The position numbers and the translations under genes are program-made. The notes under the pieces were generated by a model, which saw only the letters and a program-made list of their open reading frames with translations, did not search any database and was not told the DNA's origin. Below, piece by piece: positions 21,487 through 32,175 of a stretch of DNA of 64,000 bases (positions are counted from its first letter, which is position 1; each line of letters begins with the position of its first letter). Location: contig JAYKXP010000020.1 in NCBI GenBank assembly GCA_037176845.1, positions 372,001 through 436,000 on the forward strand, read 5' to 3'. The DNA comes from Paramarasmius palmivorus. Lineage: Eukaryota; Basidiomycota; Agaricomycetes; Agaricales; Marasmiaceae.

Positions 21487-22439
21487 CTACAACCGATTAT
21501 CATTGTCATAGAAAGCCAGGCCTTGGCGGAGGAAGGCGTCAATCGCAACTGCCGCCTCTGGTGTGCCTATTCGGTAAATTCGTTCCAGTATTGGTATATG
21601 AGCAGCATTATCCCGTAGATTGTTGGCGACCTCAGAAAAGAGAAAATCGCCACTGTCGTTTGGCTTGTACTCCCGGGTATTTCTTTCCGCTTCGGTGAAT
21701 GGGCCTATCTCTTTGACCACAAAATACGGGCCAACAACGACAAGCCATGGAACCACAACGTCGTACGGAATAGCTCCGTTACGTATCGCCGCCTTGACTT
21801 GGTCTCTAGCCTGACTTGAGGCGCGTTCAAATCGAGATCGAAGGCTCTCCTTAGTGTCCATGTCCGACTCGATCTCGAGTTTGGATGCCGGGGGAAGTGA
21901 CCTCATCAGTGGAAGTAAAGCAGCTTTTTGTTCCGCACCACCCTGGAGGGAGATGGAACCTCCTGACCTCAACCGACCGATACCAACATCCGGCTTGTCT
22001 CCGCGTCTATCTCCTGCTTGCTTTGGGTTCCATTTAAGCCATAGTTGGGGAAAGACAATGAAGGTGCCCGGTTCGAAAAGGTTTTTATGCTCAAAGAGCA
22101 TTTCGTTCAAAACCCCGTACGCTACGCTTTCATCTGGATCTCCTTGTACGGATAGGCGTACGATTTTGTCTAGGCGTTGGAGGCTTTCGGAGGACTAAGA
22201 TATTGTTATTCATTTCCTATTAGTATTAGTGTGATATGTGCGGCTTACCAGAACCATTTTGAGTTGATTTTGAAGATCTGAATTGCAAAGTCTGGTAGAA
22301 CGTTGGAACCACGTCCCGTTGAAGGCCTTCAAATTATGTAACTGAGACACGTGGTTATCTGATTCTCAAAGTTAAACGCCAGTTCGCTACACCTCGAGTT
22401 CGACGCTTACTTCTCGACTTGTCCCTTCACTGGAACCAT
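21487..22439 (-). CDS. fungal protein with PD-(D/E)XK-like core
   Basis: The main exon reads to a stop at 21487; an intron near 22200-22249 joins it to MVL and the upstream segment LKAFNGTWFQRSTRLCNSDL. Visible features are FEPGTFIVFPQLWLKW, GDKPDVGIGRL, SLQGGAEQKAALLPLM, RSLPPASKL, QARDQVKAAIRNG and VVGPYFVVKEIGPFT. The spacing PD...(E)xK (KPDVGIG then AEQK about 20 residues on) with flanking hydrophobic strands is what a PD-(D/E)XK nuclease fold looks like. I have seen similar uncharacterised proteins in Agaricomycetes, but the function is not established. The 5' end is uncertain: the first exon I can propose (MVPVKGQVEK, ATG at 22439) does not join in phase, so the true start may lie elsewhere or this copy may be damaged. 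Confidence 0.5.
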
Positions 22440-22630
22440 AATGCTAGCAGTGGAAACAGTGAGGTCTGGCCAGGACCACAGCACTACCTATAGGCTACGA
22501 GGCTGCTCTACATTGGCATTGGTTGAGCTTGCTATGGATGCCTAGTCTCGGGGACCCAGACTGACGATACCAACTGACGATCACAAGTGATGTGTTGGTA
22601 TGTAATGGATGCCAGTGAAACGGTTCGGGC

Positions 22631-23343
22631 TCAGGAGGAACTGTTAGACCTCAGACTTGAAAGATTGCAGAGGGGCTGAAGGTTGTCGACCTGCACAAAT
22701 GGATATTCAAACATGTATCCTGGCCGTGTTGGTGAACAAAAACTGCCTTTGACCAGAATGGAAGACGGGAAATCGTTGTCTGCAAAGAGCGACAATGTGT
22801 TCGTTACTGGATGGGTGTATTGTACAAGGTATCTGAATGGCTGTTTTCCAACAAGATATAAGTATCCCCTAAAGTGCATTTAATGTCGAGTGCGTTGAGT
22901 CTAAGGCTGCTTTGAAACTCACCTTCTCAAATATCAAGGACTTCGAACACTTCAGGAGCAGATGCCACTAGGTCCCATTGGCCTTGATTCTTCGTAAAGT
23001 ACGGCGGAGTGGGAATCCCTTCTATTTCTTTCCGGTCCTCGCCGAATGCATCGTATCCGAACGATAGCACCGTGAAGGTGTTACCATTGGGACGACATGC
23101 TGTACAGTCCGGAAACCTGCTCTTGTCGTTCATATCCAGTATCTTCCCAATCAAGTGGTCGACCAGTCTGTTTGACTTGTCTACCCCTAGCAATTTGGCG
23201 CACTTTTCCCAATCGAGAGCTATTCCCTTGACGTAGGTAGGCTGAAAATGAGAGTGAGTCGATCGTTCAACAAAAGTGATGAGTGTTACGAACCATTGGA
23301 CGAGTAAAAGTTGGTTATTGTTATGGAGCAAGAGGCTCGTCAT
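22631..23343 (-). CDS. unknown fungal protein
   Basis: Two open segments on the same strand: 22927-23343 (YVKGIALDWEKCAKLLGV, IPTPPYFTKNQGQWDL) and 22631-22879 (RGYLYLVGKQPFRYLVQYTH, SLFADNDFPSSILVKGSF, RPGYMFEYPFVQ). They probably belong together through an intron beginning GTGAGT near 22921. An in-frame TGA precedes that donor (after EVFEVLDI), so either the junction is different or the gene is broken. It could also be the 5' part of the adjacent gene at 21487-22439, which runs on the same strand. I do not recognise a domain. Confidence 0.4.
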
Positions 23344-23650
23344 ATATCATTATGAAATCATCACGTGATTATTTATCTATTCGAAGCGCGGTCTGATCAA
23401 GCACCAGTACATGACTTGTCATAGTCACTTCTCAAACGATAACCATCGTATCACCGTAAATCACGAATGAATTTTGAGATAATAAAGTCTAATTCGGTAT
23501 TCTAAATTGTAGTGAAGAATTCACCCATAAATCATTCTTTTAGCGTGCAGCTGTGTAATCCCAGCCAAGTAGAGTTGTGGTTTGGAAGGGCGTAATTCAA
23601 ATATATGTAGCTCTATGACTGTCGTACGTGCACAAAGCTGTATAGATATC

Positions 23651-25754
23651 TTAATCGACGTCCATTTTTATCTCGCAGCCATCCACATCCATGTCGTCTG
23701 GTATCAGCTGTCAGTCATTATCTCGTGCTGAATTTTGGCTAAACTCACCCTCATCCTCAGCATCCTCGAACTCAACTTCAAAAGCGGGAAGCTCGAGTGA
23801 ACGAGCAAAATCCCTAGTTCGCGGATCGAAGCCTTTGAATTCCTGTATCCTACGCGCGGCGCCATAGATGATATCATCCCATTTATAGGTCAGTGTTTTG
23901 ATTTGTGGCGTGATTTTTGGAAATCCTGGGGTCTGTTGAGCATCGTTCAGTACCCATGTTCGGCCTGACGCGTCGGAGGACCAATGAACCATGTTGCCAT
24001 GTGTCCAAGCTGCAAAGTCGGGCTGCCCCGTAGGCGTTGAGGGGAAAGGGCGTATAAAGAGAAACCAGGGGTTTCTTTGGGATGCGCTTTCTGGGCCGTT
24101 TCCTTCAAGGGAGGTATAGACCTTCCTTGTCATTGCTACTCCAAAAGTAAGTATTGAATTCGAGGACGGCTGGAGTAGACATACAGCACTGGCGAGCATC
24201 GTTCCTCGACATATTGAGGTGGTCAAAAACTCGGTGGGCTTGGGATAGCCATAAGCGAAGGAGCGCTTCTTGGACACGACAGTTGCCAAATTCGTGACCG
24301 AAACATATATGGAACTGCTTTGGGGATGTGAAGGTGAAACTAGAAACACATTGAGTGCTATTCGTTAAGAGCAAGAGCGAATCTGAGCGATAGAGACGCA
24401 CCGGATAGAACCGTCCGCCATCTGGGTTCGACTACGTTCTAGCTTCCCGGAAGATACGCGAATGTACGTAGTCGTCCATCTACAGGATTTGGATATATCC
24501 TCGCAACGAGCAACGAGCTTGCCGCGACTATCAGAGTATATAGCGCCATTTGACGAGGATAAGCTTCGGACCTCTGCCTCGCCAAGATCTGCCTGAAGGA
24601 CGTCGAAATGTGCCCTTGTAAAGAACCAATCAATAAAATCTTGATCATTAATCGCTCGAGAAAAGTAGTGAACAATGTTTTCGTCTTGATAAGCATCAAT
24701 TGGAAGCGGATCCTCAGAGTTGCAGACGTCGATTATCGGAGACGGTAAGTCGGCAAGCATGAATTGACATTCGAGCTCTGGCCCACGAGGTCCAACGCAG
24801 AGACCACCTGTTTGCGGTTGGACCCATAATAGCTGAAAATCCTGAGGAGTGTCAGGAACAGTAAACAAGCCACAAATGGGTAAATATGGTGTACATACCG
24901 TGCTACCATCTGTGGGCTCATTCGATAAAACCTGGTAAATGACCCGTTGTGAATAATTAGTGTCACACACCAAACTTTGGGGGTTATAAAGCGCAGTTAC
25001 CGAGTGATCGAACAATTCCCACTGACAGCTAAAATATAGTCGCAATAGTGGGGACCGGCGGTGACGATTAAGGACGTTGGCCAGAGGAATCAATGCTACA
25101 AAATATGTTAAATGTTTTGGCATTGAGTGGATATCAGCAGGTACTTGCCGTCGTAGAAGACCAGAGCTGGGAGTGTTGAACTGTTATAACCAAGAAGCTG
25201 GGCAGCTTTCACGCTCCTATTCGAGTAGTTGGTCTCGTAGCTAGTGGCCATCCTGAAAGCTCACTTTATGCGGCTGTATCGGAGGAATTCGATTCTAAAA
25301 GCCTTGTGCCATATGAGCCCAGGTAGCACCGGAGATTGACACCAGGACACACCTCATGAGCATCCGGTCCGCGATAAGAGACGTAGAGGAACCTCGAATT
25401 GAGACTCATACTAGGAATACTGGCAGCATGTATAGATTGCCATGCTCTTAGTTTTGGCAGATTCCTATGATCGTCTACAGGCAAATCGGGCCCAAATTTC
25501 TTCTCCAGATGAACGCTGCCTGTGGGAATAGCACTATAGTCGTTGTGCTGATATAGGCCGACATCAGAAGTCTGAGAAGGTGCTCACCAACAGAAAAACT
25601 TGAAAGGGCAATTACTCACTTCTGAGATTGGGAAGTGTGGGGCATCATGACGATTTTCTATGACTTGAAATGGAAGTGTATAGTTCTGTTGGTTTCCTTG
25701 CACATTGGTAAGCTCATTGCAGTAGATTGTGAATTCGTGACAGTTGGATAACAT
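23651..25754 (-). CDS. fungal multi-exon protein, paralogue A
   Basis: At least six exons. The N-terminus HEFTIYCNELTNVQGNQQNY resembles the 'GG-x-hydrophobic-NV-x-GDQ' opening of its paralogue at 37668-39860 and of many Agaricomycete proteins. Then come RFLYVSYRGPDAHE, AFRIEFLRYSR, AAQLLGYNSSTLPALVFYDG, LIPLANVL, an EIYSDSRGKLVARC-like segment and FLFIRPFPSTPTGQPD. The last exon, if spliced as I read it, ends in an acidic tail (EDEDDMDVDG). The block with RFLYVSYRG..AAQLLGYN..PALVFYD is the best conserved between the two copies. No catalytic motif is visible, and I cannot assign a function; a degenerate kinase-like core is possible but unproven. It has the same strand as its paralogue, 14 kb away. 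Confidence 0.55.
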
Positions 25755-26584
25755 GGAGGAGGAGGAGGAGGTTCAAGGGAACAGACTATGCCAGCGATTC
25801 TGCGGTCAACGGGAGAAGGGTGGAGCATTGGAGTGTTCATGACACGAATCTATTCGTATCCTCCTGCACGGGGATTCGAATAGGAATTGAAAAGGTGGAG
25901 CGGAAAGTCGAAAGTCGAAAAAACCTGCAACGGTCCGGTGAATGTAGTTCGAATGACAGGGGAAAGGACGTTCCAACGAAGTTCAAAAATTGCGAGCCTG
26001 GGAACGCACCGAGAACGTACGGGCCGACGAGCCGCGTTTCTTCGCTCTTAAGTATGTACCATCACCACTGCCAGCCTCCAGCATTCCCTTATACTACGCT
26101 CGCGTTACCGACACCCACCATAACAGCCCCGCTAATAGGCAAGCAATACTACTCATGGCTTCATAATCGTTCCGAACATCCGAATTCTGGCTCAAAAGTC
26201 GTGAGTCCTGTGTCGGGATTATACTTGGTTGAGTGCACAGTACAGCTACTATGAAATCGTGAATAAACACCCGCCGATGCACCCACGACCGCATGTCTCA
26301 AGCCTATTATTTATCTCAGTACCTGACATACTCAATGACTGAATCAAGGTTATTCTCGGTCCGTAGCGAAGATTTTCCGTGACAATGGAAGCCTCCGTTC
26401 AGAGATGTGTCGTTATGCAGCGCAAGAACCGATGAACCGTTTCCTGCTGACTTCTAGGATCACACTTTATGGCGTAGGAGTCTACTTATGGTGTGTGTGC
26501 CTTCCAGTTCATATGACTCCAGGTGAAATTTATATGTACTTCCAGGACGTGTCAACGTATCTCCATCGCCCTTCACCCTTTCCA
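25755..26584. other. intergenic between divergent genes
   Basis: Shared upstream region of paralogue A (-) and the fucosidase gene (+). No further gene recognised. Confidence 0.4.
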
Positions 26585-29474
26585 ATGGCAATACTACGAT
26601 CGCTAGCTGTTGTTTCGACTCTTTTCACAGTGTACGCCCGCGCAGTGAGCCTTGTACATCGATACCAGCATTTTCTATTCTCATCAAATATCGATATAGT
26701 CGACCAACATGTGGTTCGATATCCCTACGAGTACGTTGTATCCTATTGCAACATATCTCCGGAGCTAAACATCCCCAAGTAATTCCACTAGGCAATGGTC
26801 GACTTGGGGCCGGACTCACCGGTCAAGTTCCTAATGAAGTCGTGATACTCAACGAAGTGCATCTCAGTGACATTGTAATTCTGGATTCTGGCGCTTAGGC
26901 TTCTCACAGGACCACGTTTGGTCAGGCTCTTTGACCGATCCGAATAACAGAAACTGTCCGGGAATGTTACCGAATATTCAACAATTGATATGGTTTGTCC
27001 TGTCCTTCTAGCCATGAAACGATACCCCATAATGATTTCCGATTCATAGGCAGGATGATTTACTTGCTGCACAAAACATGGTCAGCGAATCCTGTATGGC
27101 CAATCCTATCGGGCAACAGATGTTCCAACGTGAAGTGATTGGTCCATTCAATACTATCTCATTCCTGATAATTGAATCTAAAGCTCCCGGAAACCTATCT
27201 CTCGTCTTCCCCTTGTTGTCTTCGGGCGCCGAGGTCACAGGTTATAACCATAGCTTGGACCTCATAACAGCTATTGGGAGCACTACATACATGATTGGCG
27301 GGGTTCAGTATACTCGGACAGCATTTGCAAGTCATCCGGACAACGTGATTGTGATGAACATCACTGCAAATCAACCAGGAAAAGTTGAATTTGAAGCGTC
27401 ATTCATATCTCCAATGGTAGACCCTGTAAGTCCTGTTCTATTCGTGCTGATCACTGCACTCATTCTTGCTTCAGGCATACCTCGCAAGCAATAACACCCT
27501 CACTATGACAGGCGGAGGGACCGAAAAATACGGGGTCTCTGGGTCTATCAAGTTTCTCGGCAGAGTCGAGGTCGTAGCTACCGGATCAAATGCAACAGTT
27601 GGACCCGGCCCAGGCGGAGACACACTCATTGTGTCAGGAGCGGATGAAGCACTCCTTGTTCTCGCCATTGATACCAATTATGTTCGCTATGACGATATCT
27701 CTGGTATTCCGGAAGCCAGGATAAGCGAAACTCTGGAAGGAGTGAGGGGCAAGACGTGGGATGAGTTACTCGAAGTTCATCTACGCGACTATCAAAACTT
27801 GTTCAGTAGGGTTACTATGTCTTTGGGTGAGTCGGATTGTCATGTCATCTGAACACCAGCCGGACCCTTCTTATCCAGGCACTCCCTCGGAGAACACCTA
27901 TATGCCGACCAACAGACGTAAAAACCTTTCTGGAGGGGCAGATGCCGATCAAGATATATTTGCACTCTATGCTCAATATGGAAGATATCTTAGTATTGCC
28001 TCGTCACGAAAGACAGAGCCGGCCAATTTACAGGGCATATGGAACTATGATATCGATCCCGCATGGGGAAGGTAGAGATTTTCCTACCTGCCGCCATATT
28101 CTCGCTCACGATTATTGTCAGCAAGTATACACTAAATATAAATCAGCAGGTATGTTTTGTTCTACATTCGCCGCTAGATGCTGAAAAGCTGTAGATGAAT
28201 TCGTGGCTCGCTGAGCCACTCAACATTGCTGAGACCCTCGACCCTCTTTGGAACATGATCGAGGAGCTCGCGGAGCGTGGAAGAGATATTGCTGCAGAAG
28301 AGTACAACATCAGTCGGGGCTGGGTTGCTCACCATAACACTAATCTCTGGCGAGACTCTGCTCCCATCGATGGGGCATTCTGGGGATTCTGGCCATTAGC
28401 CCCCGCGTGGCTCATGCAGAATATTTGGGAGCATTATGCCTTTGACCCCAGCTTGGAAGGTTGGGTAAGGGATGTGGCCTATCCGTTAATGAAAGGGCTC
28501 TCCGAGTTCTACCTCGACTTCTTGTTACCTACGCCTAATGATGTCGAGGAAACAGAGTATCTGGTGACGAACCCTAGCATGAGTCCGGAACACCAAATTG
28601 GGACTGAGGGTGGGACACAATACTCTTTAACATACGGTATTTACGCTCATCCTTTCCAACTACTACTACGAGACTGACACCAAAGTCCAGGTTCTACAAT
28701 CGACAATGCGTCAGCTGATACCACTCTATACACCTCGGAAGTCGATTGACGATGTTTCCAGGTTACTGCGAGACCTTTTCAACCATACCGTTGGATTCGC
28801 GAATCTGCTTGGCGTCGATGACGAGTTTGTCTCTGAGTTGAACTCGGCGATGGAACGCTTGATGCCATTCCGAATAGGCGCCCTTGGTCAATTACAGGAA
28901 TGGGCCCGAGATTATGACTCCAATGGGTGAGGCTTCACTGACTCGACCAACGAAGCAACCCTCACATGAGTTAAATAGCGAATTCAGCCATATCAGCCAA
29001 CTTTACCCTCTGCACCCCGGCGCACAAATCGATCCCAGATTTAATACGACCCTTACTGATGCCTGCAAAGTCACACTGGAACTGCGGGGTGACTCTAGCG
29101 AAGGTTGGCCGACTGCCTGGAGAGCCAACTTTTATGCGCGTCTATTAGACGGAGAAAAGGCCTATTACTACATGCAGAGGCTAGTGGGTCTGTACTCATA
29201 TGACAACCTTTGGTCCAGAAACTTGGTGTTCCAAATCGATGGGAATTTCGGTGGAGCGAATGCCGTAGTGGAGATGGTGCTACAAAGCCACAATGGAGAG
29301 ATCCATCTACTTCCTGCTATACCTGAATCGTGGACGGAGGGTGCTGTTACCGGATTCAGAGCTAGAGGTGGTTTTACGGTCGACATCTCTTGGTCTGATG
29401 GCGTACTAACGTCCGCAATGTTGACGAGTACATCAGGGACCTTTGCTAGAGTGAGACAATGGTGGCGCTATTGA
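26585..29474 (+). CDS. GH95 alpha-L-fucosidase, secreted
   Basis: Many small exons. The ATG at 26585 opens a hydrophobic leader (MAILRSLAVVSTLFTVYARA). After an intron, IPLGNGRLGAGLTGQVPNEV and WSGSLTDPNN match the N-terminal beta-domain of GH95. GNLSLVFP, EVTGYNHSLDLITAIG, RTAFASHPDNVIVM and ALYAQYGRYLSIASSR follow. The catalytic-domain motifs are present: LQGIWNYDIDPAWG, KYTLNINQQ/MNSWLAEP (the two Asn that position the nucleophile), NPSMSPEHQIG (the acid Glu) and FQIDGNFGGANAVVEM (Asp). GH95 enzymes remove alpha-1,2-linked L-fucose with inversion. One intron uses a GTCAGC donor (about 28711), which cleanly gives TIDNA/LLRDLFNHT. With that reading no frameshift is needed. The order and completeness suggest a working enzyme. 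Confidence 0.85.
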
Positions 29475-29537
29475 CTTGTCGCTGGAGAGAGGTGGCCAGA
29501 TAGCTCTGGGTCCTTCGGACTTTTAAATCCCTTCTCT

Positions 29538-29558
29538 AGAAGGTCTGTTCGAGACTAG
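29538..29558 (-). repeat. solo tip of the RecQ/DUF6589 element
   Basis: AGAAGGTCTGTTCGAGACTAG, 21 bp, is identical to the outermost bases of the element's right end (20726-20746). The inner part of the terminal repeat is absent. It is fused directly to the 169-bp repeat, as the left end of the element is (apart from the 726-bp insertion). Confidence 0.85.
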
Positions 29559-29726
29559 GCCAAGCGGCGCTTGCATATTATGCCAGTCGTTGTAGGGTAA
29601 TAAGAAAAAGAAATAAGGTTCAGAAAAGTAACGTAAATTTCCAAATTAATCGATATAATTCCCATCCCCTCAGATATAGCTTGTCCCCCTTTTTCTATCT
29701 CCCTACAACGAATGGGTAGGAGTCTG
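29558..29726 (-). repeat. 169-bp dispersed repeat, copy 2
   Basis: Same length as copy 1 at 13557-13725 and nearly identical, in opposite orientation. Confidence 0.9.
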
Positions 29727-30299
29727 CTACATGATGCATGATCACCCACTGGCAGACTACTTGTACATTACGAGTCCGAGGGTACGAGGACTCGTCTTTG
29801 TGAGCGAAAAGTTGCCTTTTTGGGACCCTTTTGTGTGCGAATAAATTGCCATATGTAGTGGTCTAAAATAAGGGTTCCCTGTCTGTTTTCAGGTGAAGCG
29901 ACGTCAGAACCTTTGAAAGCTATAGTTCGACGTTCAAACGTTCAATGCTGTTTCCAGAGTAACGAGTCAGACCTGTAACCGTTCTCTCAGCGTCACGGAG
30001 AGGTGAGTGTCAGATCAGTGAGAGGCCTAGTAGCTACTTGCCCGCTATACCGGTTCATTAATAATAACTTATATTGAGATGAAAGATGATACCACCCTTC
30101 GAGGACTCGACTTTGCCGCCGTTTCGGCGGCCCACTCCAGCAAGTTCACACTCGTCGCGTTGAAAGCTCTACCCCACACACATGCTTCGAAATGCCAATG
30201 GAAAAGATCCAGCTCAGCGAATTCACCCGAAACAGACTCAGATGCCTAGTATACGTACCTATGCTTGGAGGAGCGTAAAGATGCCTCCCAAATACCTTG

Positions 30300-30560
30300 C
30301 AATTGCCGACGTTGGCATCCTCCGGGCCGCCCACACCATGGAAGAAGGATATCGCATCTTGAAGTGCTTGATGTCAATGATACTCCCGTCGGATTACTAC
30401 TTGCTTTGGTGACGATTGGCCGGGGTTGAAGCTTTGAAGCTGAACATGCACTTGAGAGCTTGTTGGGCCTGGGATAGGGGTGTATAGTTAATCTCCGTTT
30501 TGTTGGGTCCATGCAATATTGAAAATTTTTTGCATGTGTTGGTGGAAGAGGAAGATAGGC
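30300..30560 (-). pseudogene. relic of a Crinkler-like gene (N-terminal part)
   Basis: Translated on the minus strand with frame shifts and stops, this matches the N-terminal half of CRN2: MQKIFNIAWTQQ (CRN2: MQNLFDIAWTQK), LYTP, KCMFSF (KCMFTF), VVIRREYH and HQALQDAISFFHGVG. Stops (TAA after NGD, TGA after REYH) and at least two frame changes interrupt it. The P-loop and nuclease parts are missing. Confidence 0.85.
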
Positions 30561-30671
30561 CCATAGTGTGGATGGAACACGCGTTTGATGGCAAGTGACA
30601 CCCTGTCGACACTACGATGGATCATGCAAATGTACTTGGTAGATGAAGGGGTATATATATCATACTGTATT

Positions 30672-32050
30672 CTACCGCAAAAGAGACACTGGCACCGTTC
30701 GCATCTTTGCTGAACGCTGTGTAGAGGGAACTAGAAATCCAGCCATAGATGCCGTCAGAGCACTCCTCTCACTCGTCCCTTCCGAGTCACCCTCTTTTTC
30801 CGGCGGCGCAGAAACCACTTGTACAATCCCCTGCGTGTCGACATTGTGTATCTCAATCGTGTCGTTAGGTAGCAGAGTCGTGATGTATGGGTAATCAAAG
30901 CCTACCAAGACACTCAGTATTCTATCAAACAGGACGAACCAGTGACACACTCACACATCGATTTAGGATGCCCCGGCCACTCCAAGGTCCCACGTACGGG
31001 ATCACCATTACTGTTAACGAATATCCCCAACGCGCTCGCGCCTGTCCAGGATATCAACAGGAATTCTCCTGGTGCTGTGACGGTGATAAAAGGTTTAACT
31101 TGGATATCAATGTCGGGGGATTGGTTTAGAGGTAATAAGGGGAACATTTGAGAGTTTTCTAGGTCGACGATGTTGTAAAACTCTGAATCGGCCATGCAGA
31201 GAGCGCTTCCGGAACGTCTGGCTAGGGTTCGGGTTCCTTGGGGAAGAGGGATTTCCTGTGGGTGTGTATGTGTGAATATATAGATGTCGACACAAGGGGG
31301 AATTGAGGGGAAGATACCTTTTGAAAAAGAAGCCTATCGCGTAAAGAGTACATTGATATTGCATTTCGTTTTATGACGCAGAACTCTACGGGCTCAGGAC
31401 GAGTCGGCGTACCCGATATGGGTTGAGCCGGGCGAATGAGGTGTTCGTGGTCCACCGCGAATGTAACGACATGTCTTATGGGCTTGATAATGTTGGACGC
31501 GACGACGTCCAGAGAAGGTAAGGTGTAAAAGTGAATTTGGTTATCTGCAAGGTAGTCAATGGAGTGCCCTACAACACAAGTGTACGAAAACGGGCACGGA
31601 CCGGATAACACCAGCGCACGGGAGATACTTGGAAGTAAGACAATCTCCTCTACGGGTTTGTCGTTTGGGAGACTTTGACGCGAGAGAATGGTGTATGATG
31701 CTATCTGGAATGTGAGGATGAGGAATCGGCAAATGAGCCTAGGATAGCGAACTCACCTTGTTGGGATCGTTAGCTTGTAAAGCATACCGTATGAGCTCCC
31801 CATTCGAGCACCCCACATATATCTCAGACCCTAGTGTCCCTTTAAAATCCCTTTCAACGTTTCATAAAGTAGGTTGGTGCCGACCGTGTGCCTGCGCGCA
31901 GCGTACTTGGACATCTGGACCAAGTCCTGCCTTGTAGTCAGTTCAAGCAAAAGTCGAGGAATTATACACAAGAATCCATACCTGTACCCTCAGAAATACT
32001 GGAAATGAGCTCTTGCAACTGAAACGGTGGGACTTCTGGAATGTTCATGG
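30672..32050 (-). CDS. CNH-domain protein, Vps39/TGFBRAP1-like, C-terminally truncated
   Basis: Starts MNIPEVPPFQLQELISSIS at 32050. Exons give EIYVGCSNGELIRYALQAND, EEIVLLPSISRALVLS/DNQIHFYTLPSLDVV (intron GTCCGTG..TGCAG), EFCVIKRNAISMYSLRDRLL, PFITVTAPGEFLLISWTG and FDYPYITTLLPNDTIEIHNV. These make up a citron-homology beta-propeller as in Vps39/Vam6, Vps3 and TGFBRAP1, subunits that link Rab GTPases to HOPS/CORVET tethers on endosomes and vacuoles. Such proteins normally run to about 900-1,100 residues with a clathrin-repeat C-terminal half. Here the frame stops at 30672 after VPVSLLR, and the Crinkler relic follows immediately. No C-terminal half was found downstream on this strand, so this is either a truncated gene or a CNH-only protein. 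Confidence 0.75.
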
Positions 32051-32175
32051 TGGTGGTTCGGAATCGAAGCGTGAATTCGAAGCGAAGCACGCGCCTCTTA
32101 AACCTAAACCATATCGTCCACGCTTTTATGCTCCCTCGAGCTTACCTATAAATCTACCACAAATCCCGGTTGGCA

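Larger units (their letters stand above)
29475..30299. other. intergenic with repeat remnants
   Basis: Holds a solo 21-bp transposon tip and the second copy of the 169-bp repeat; the rest (29727-30299) shows no gene. Confidence 0.5.

Noticed and set aside
27850..27960. Apparent frameshift in the GH95 gene between PTDVKTFLEG and DADQDIFALYAQYGR
   Set aside because: Splicing with an acceptor just before GCACTCCCTC keeps one frame (TPSENTYMPTNRRKNLSGGAD) through to ALYAQYGRYL, so no indel is needed.
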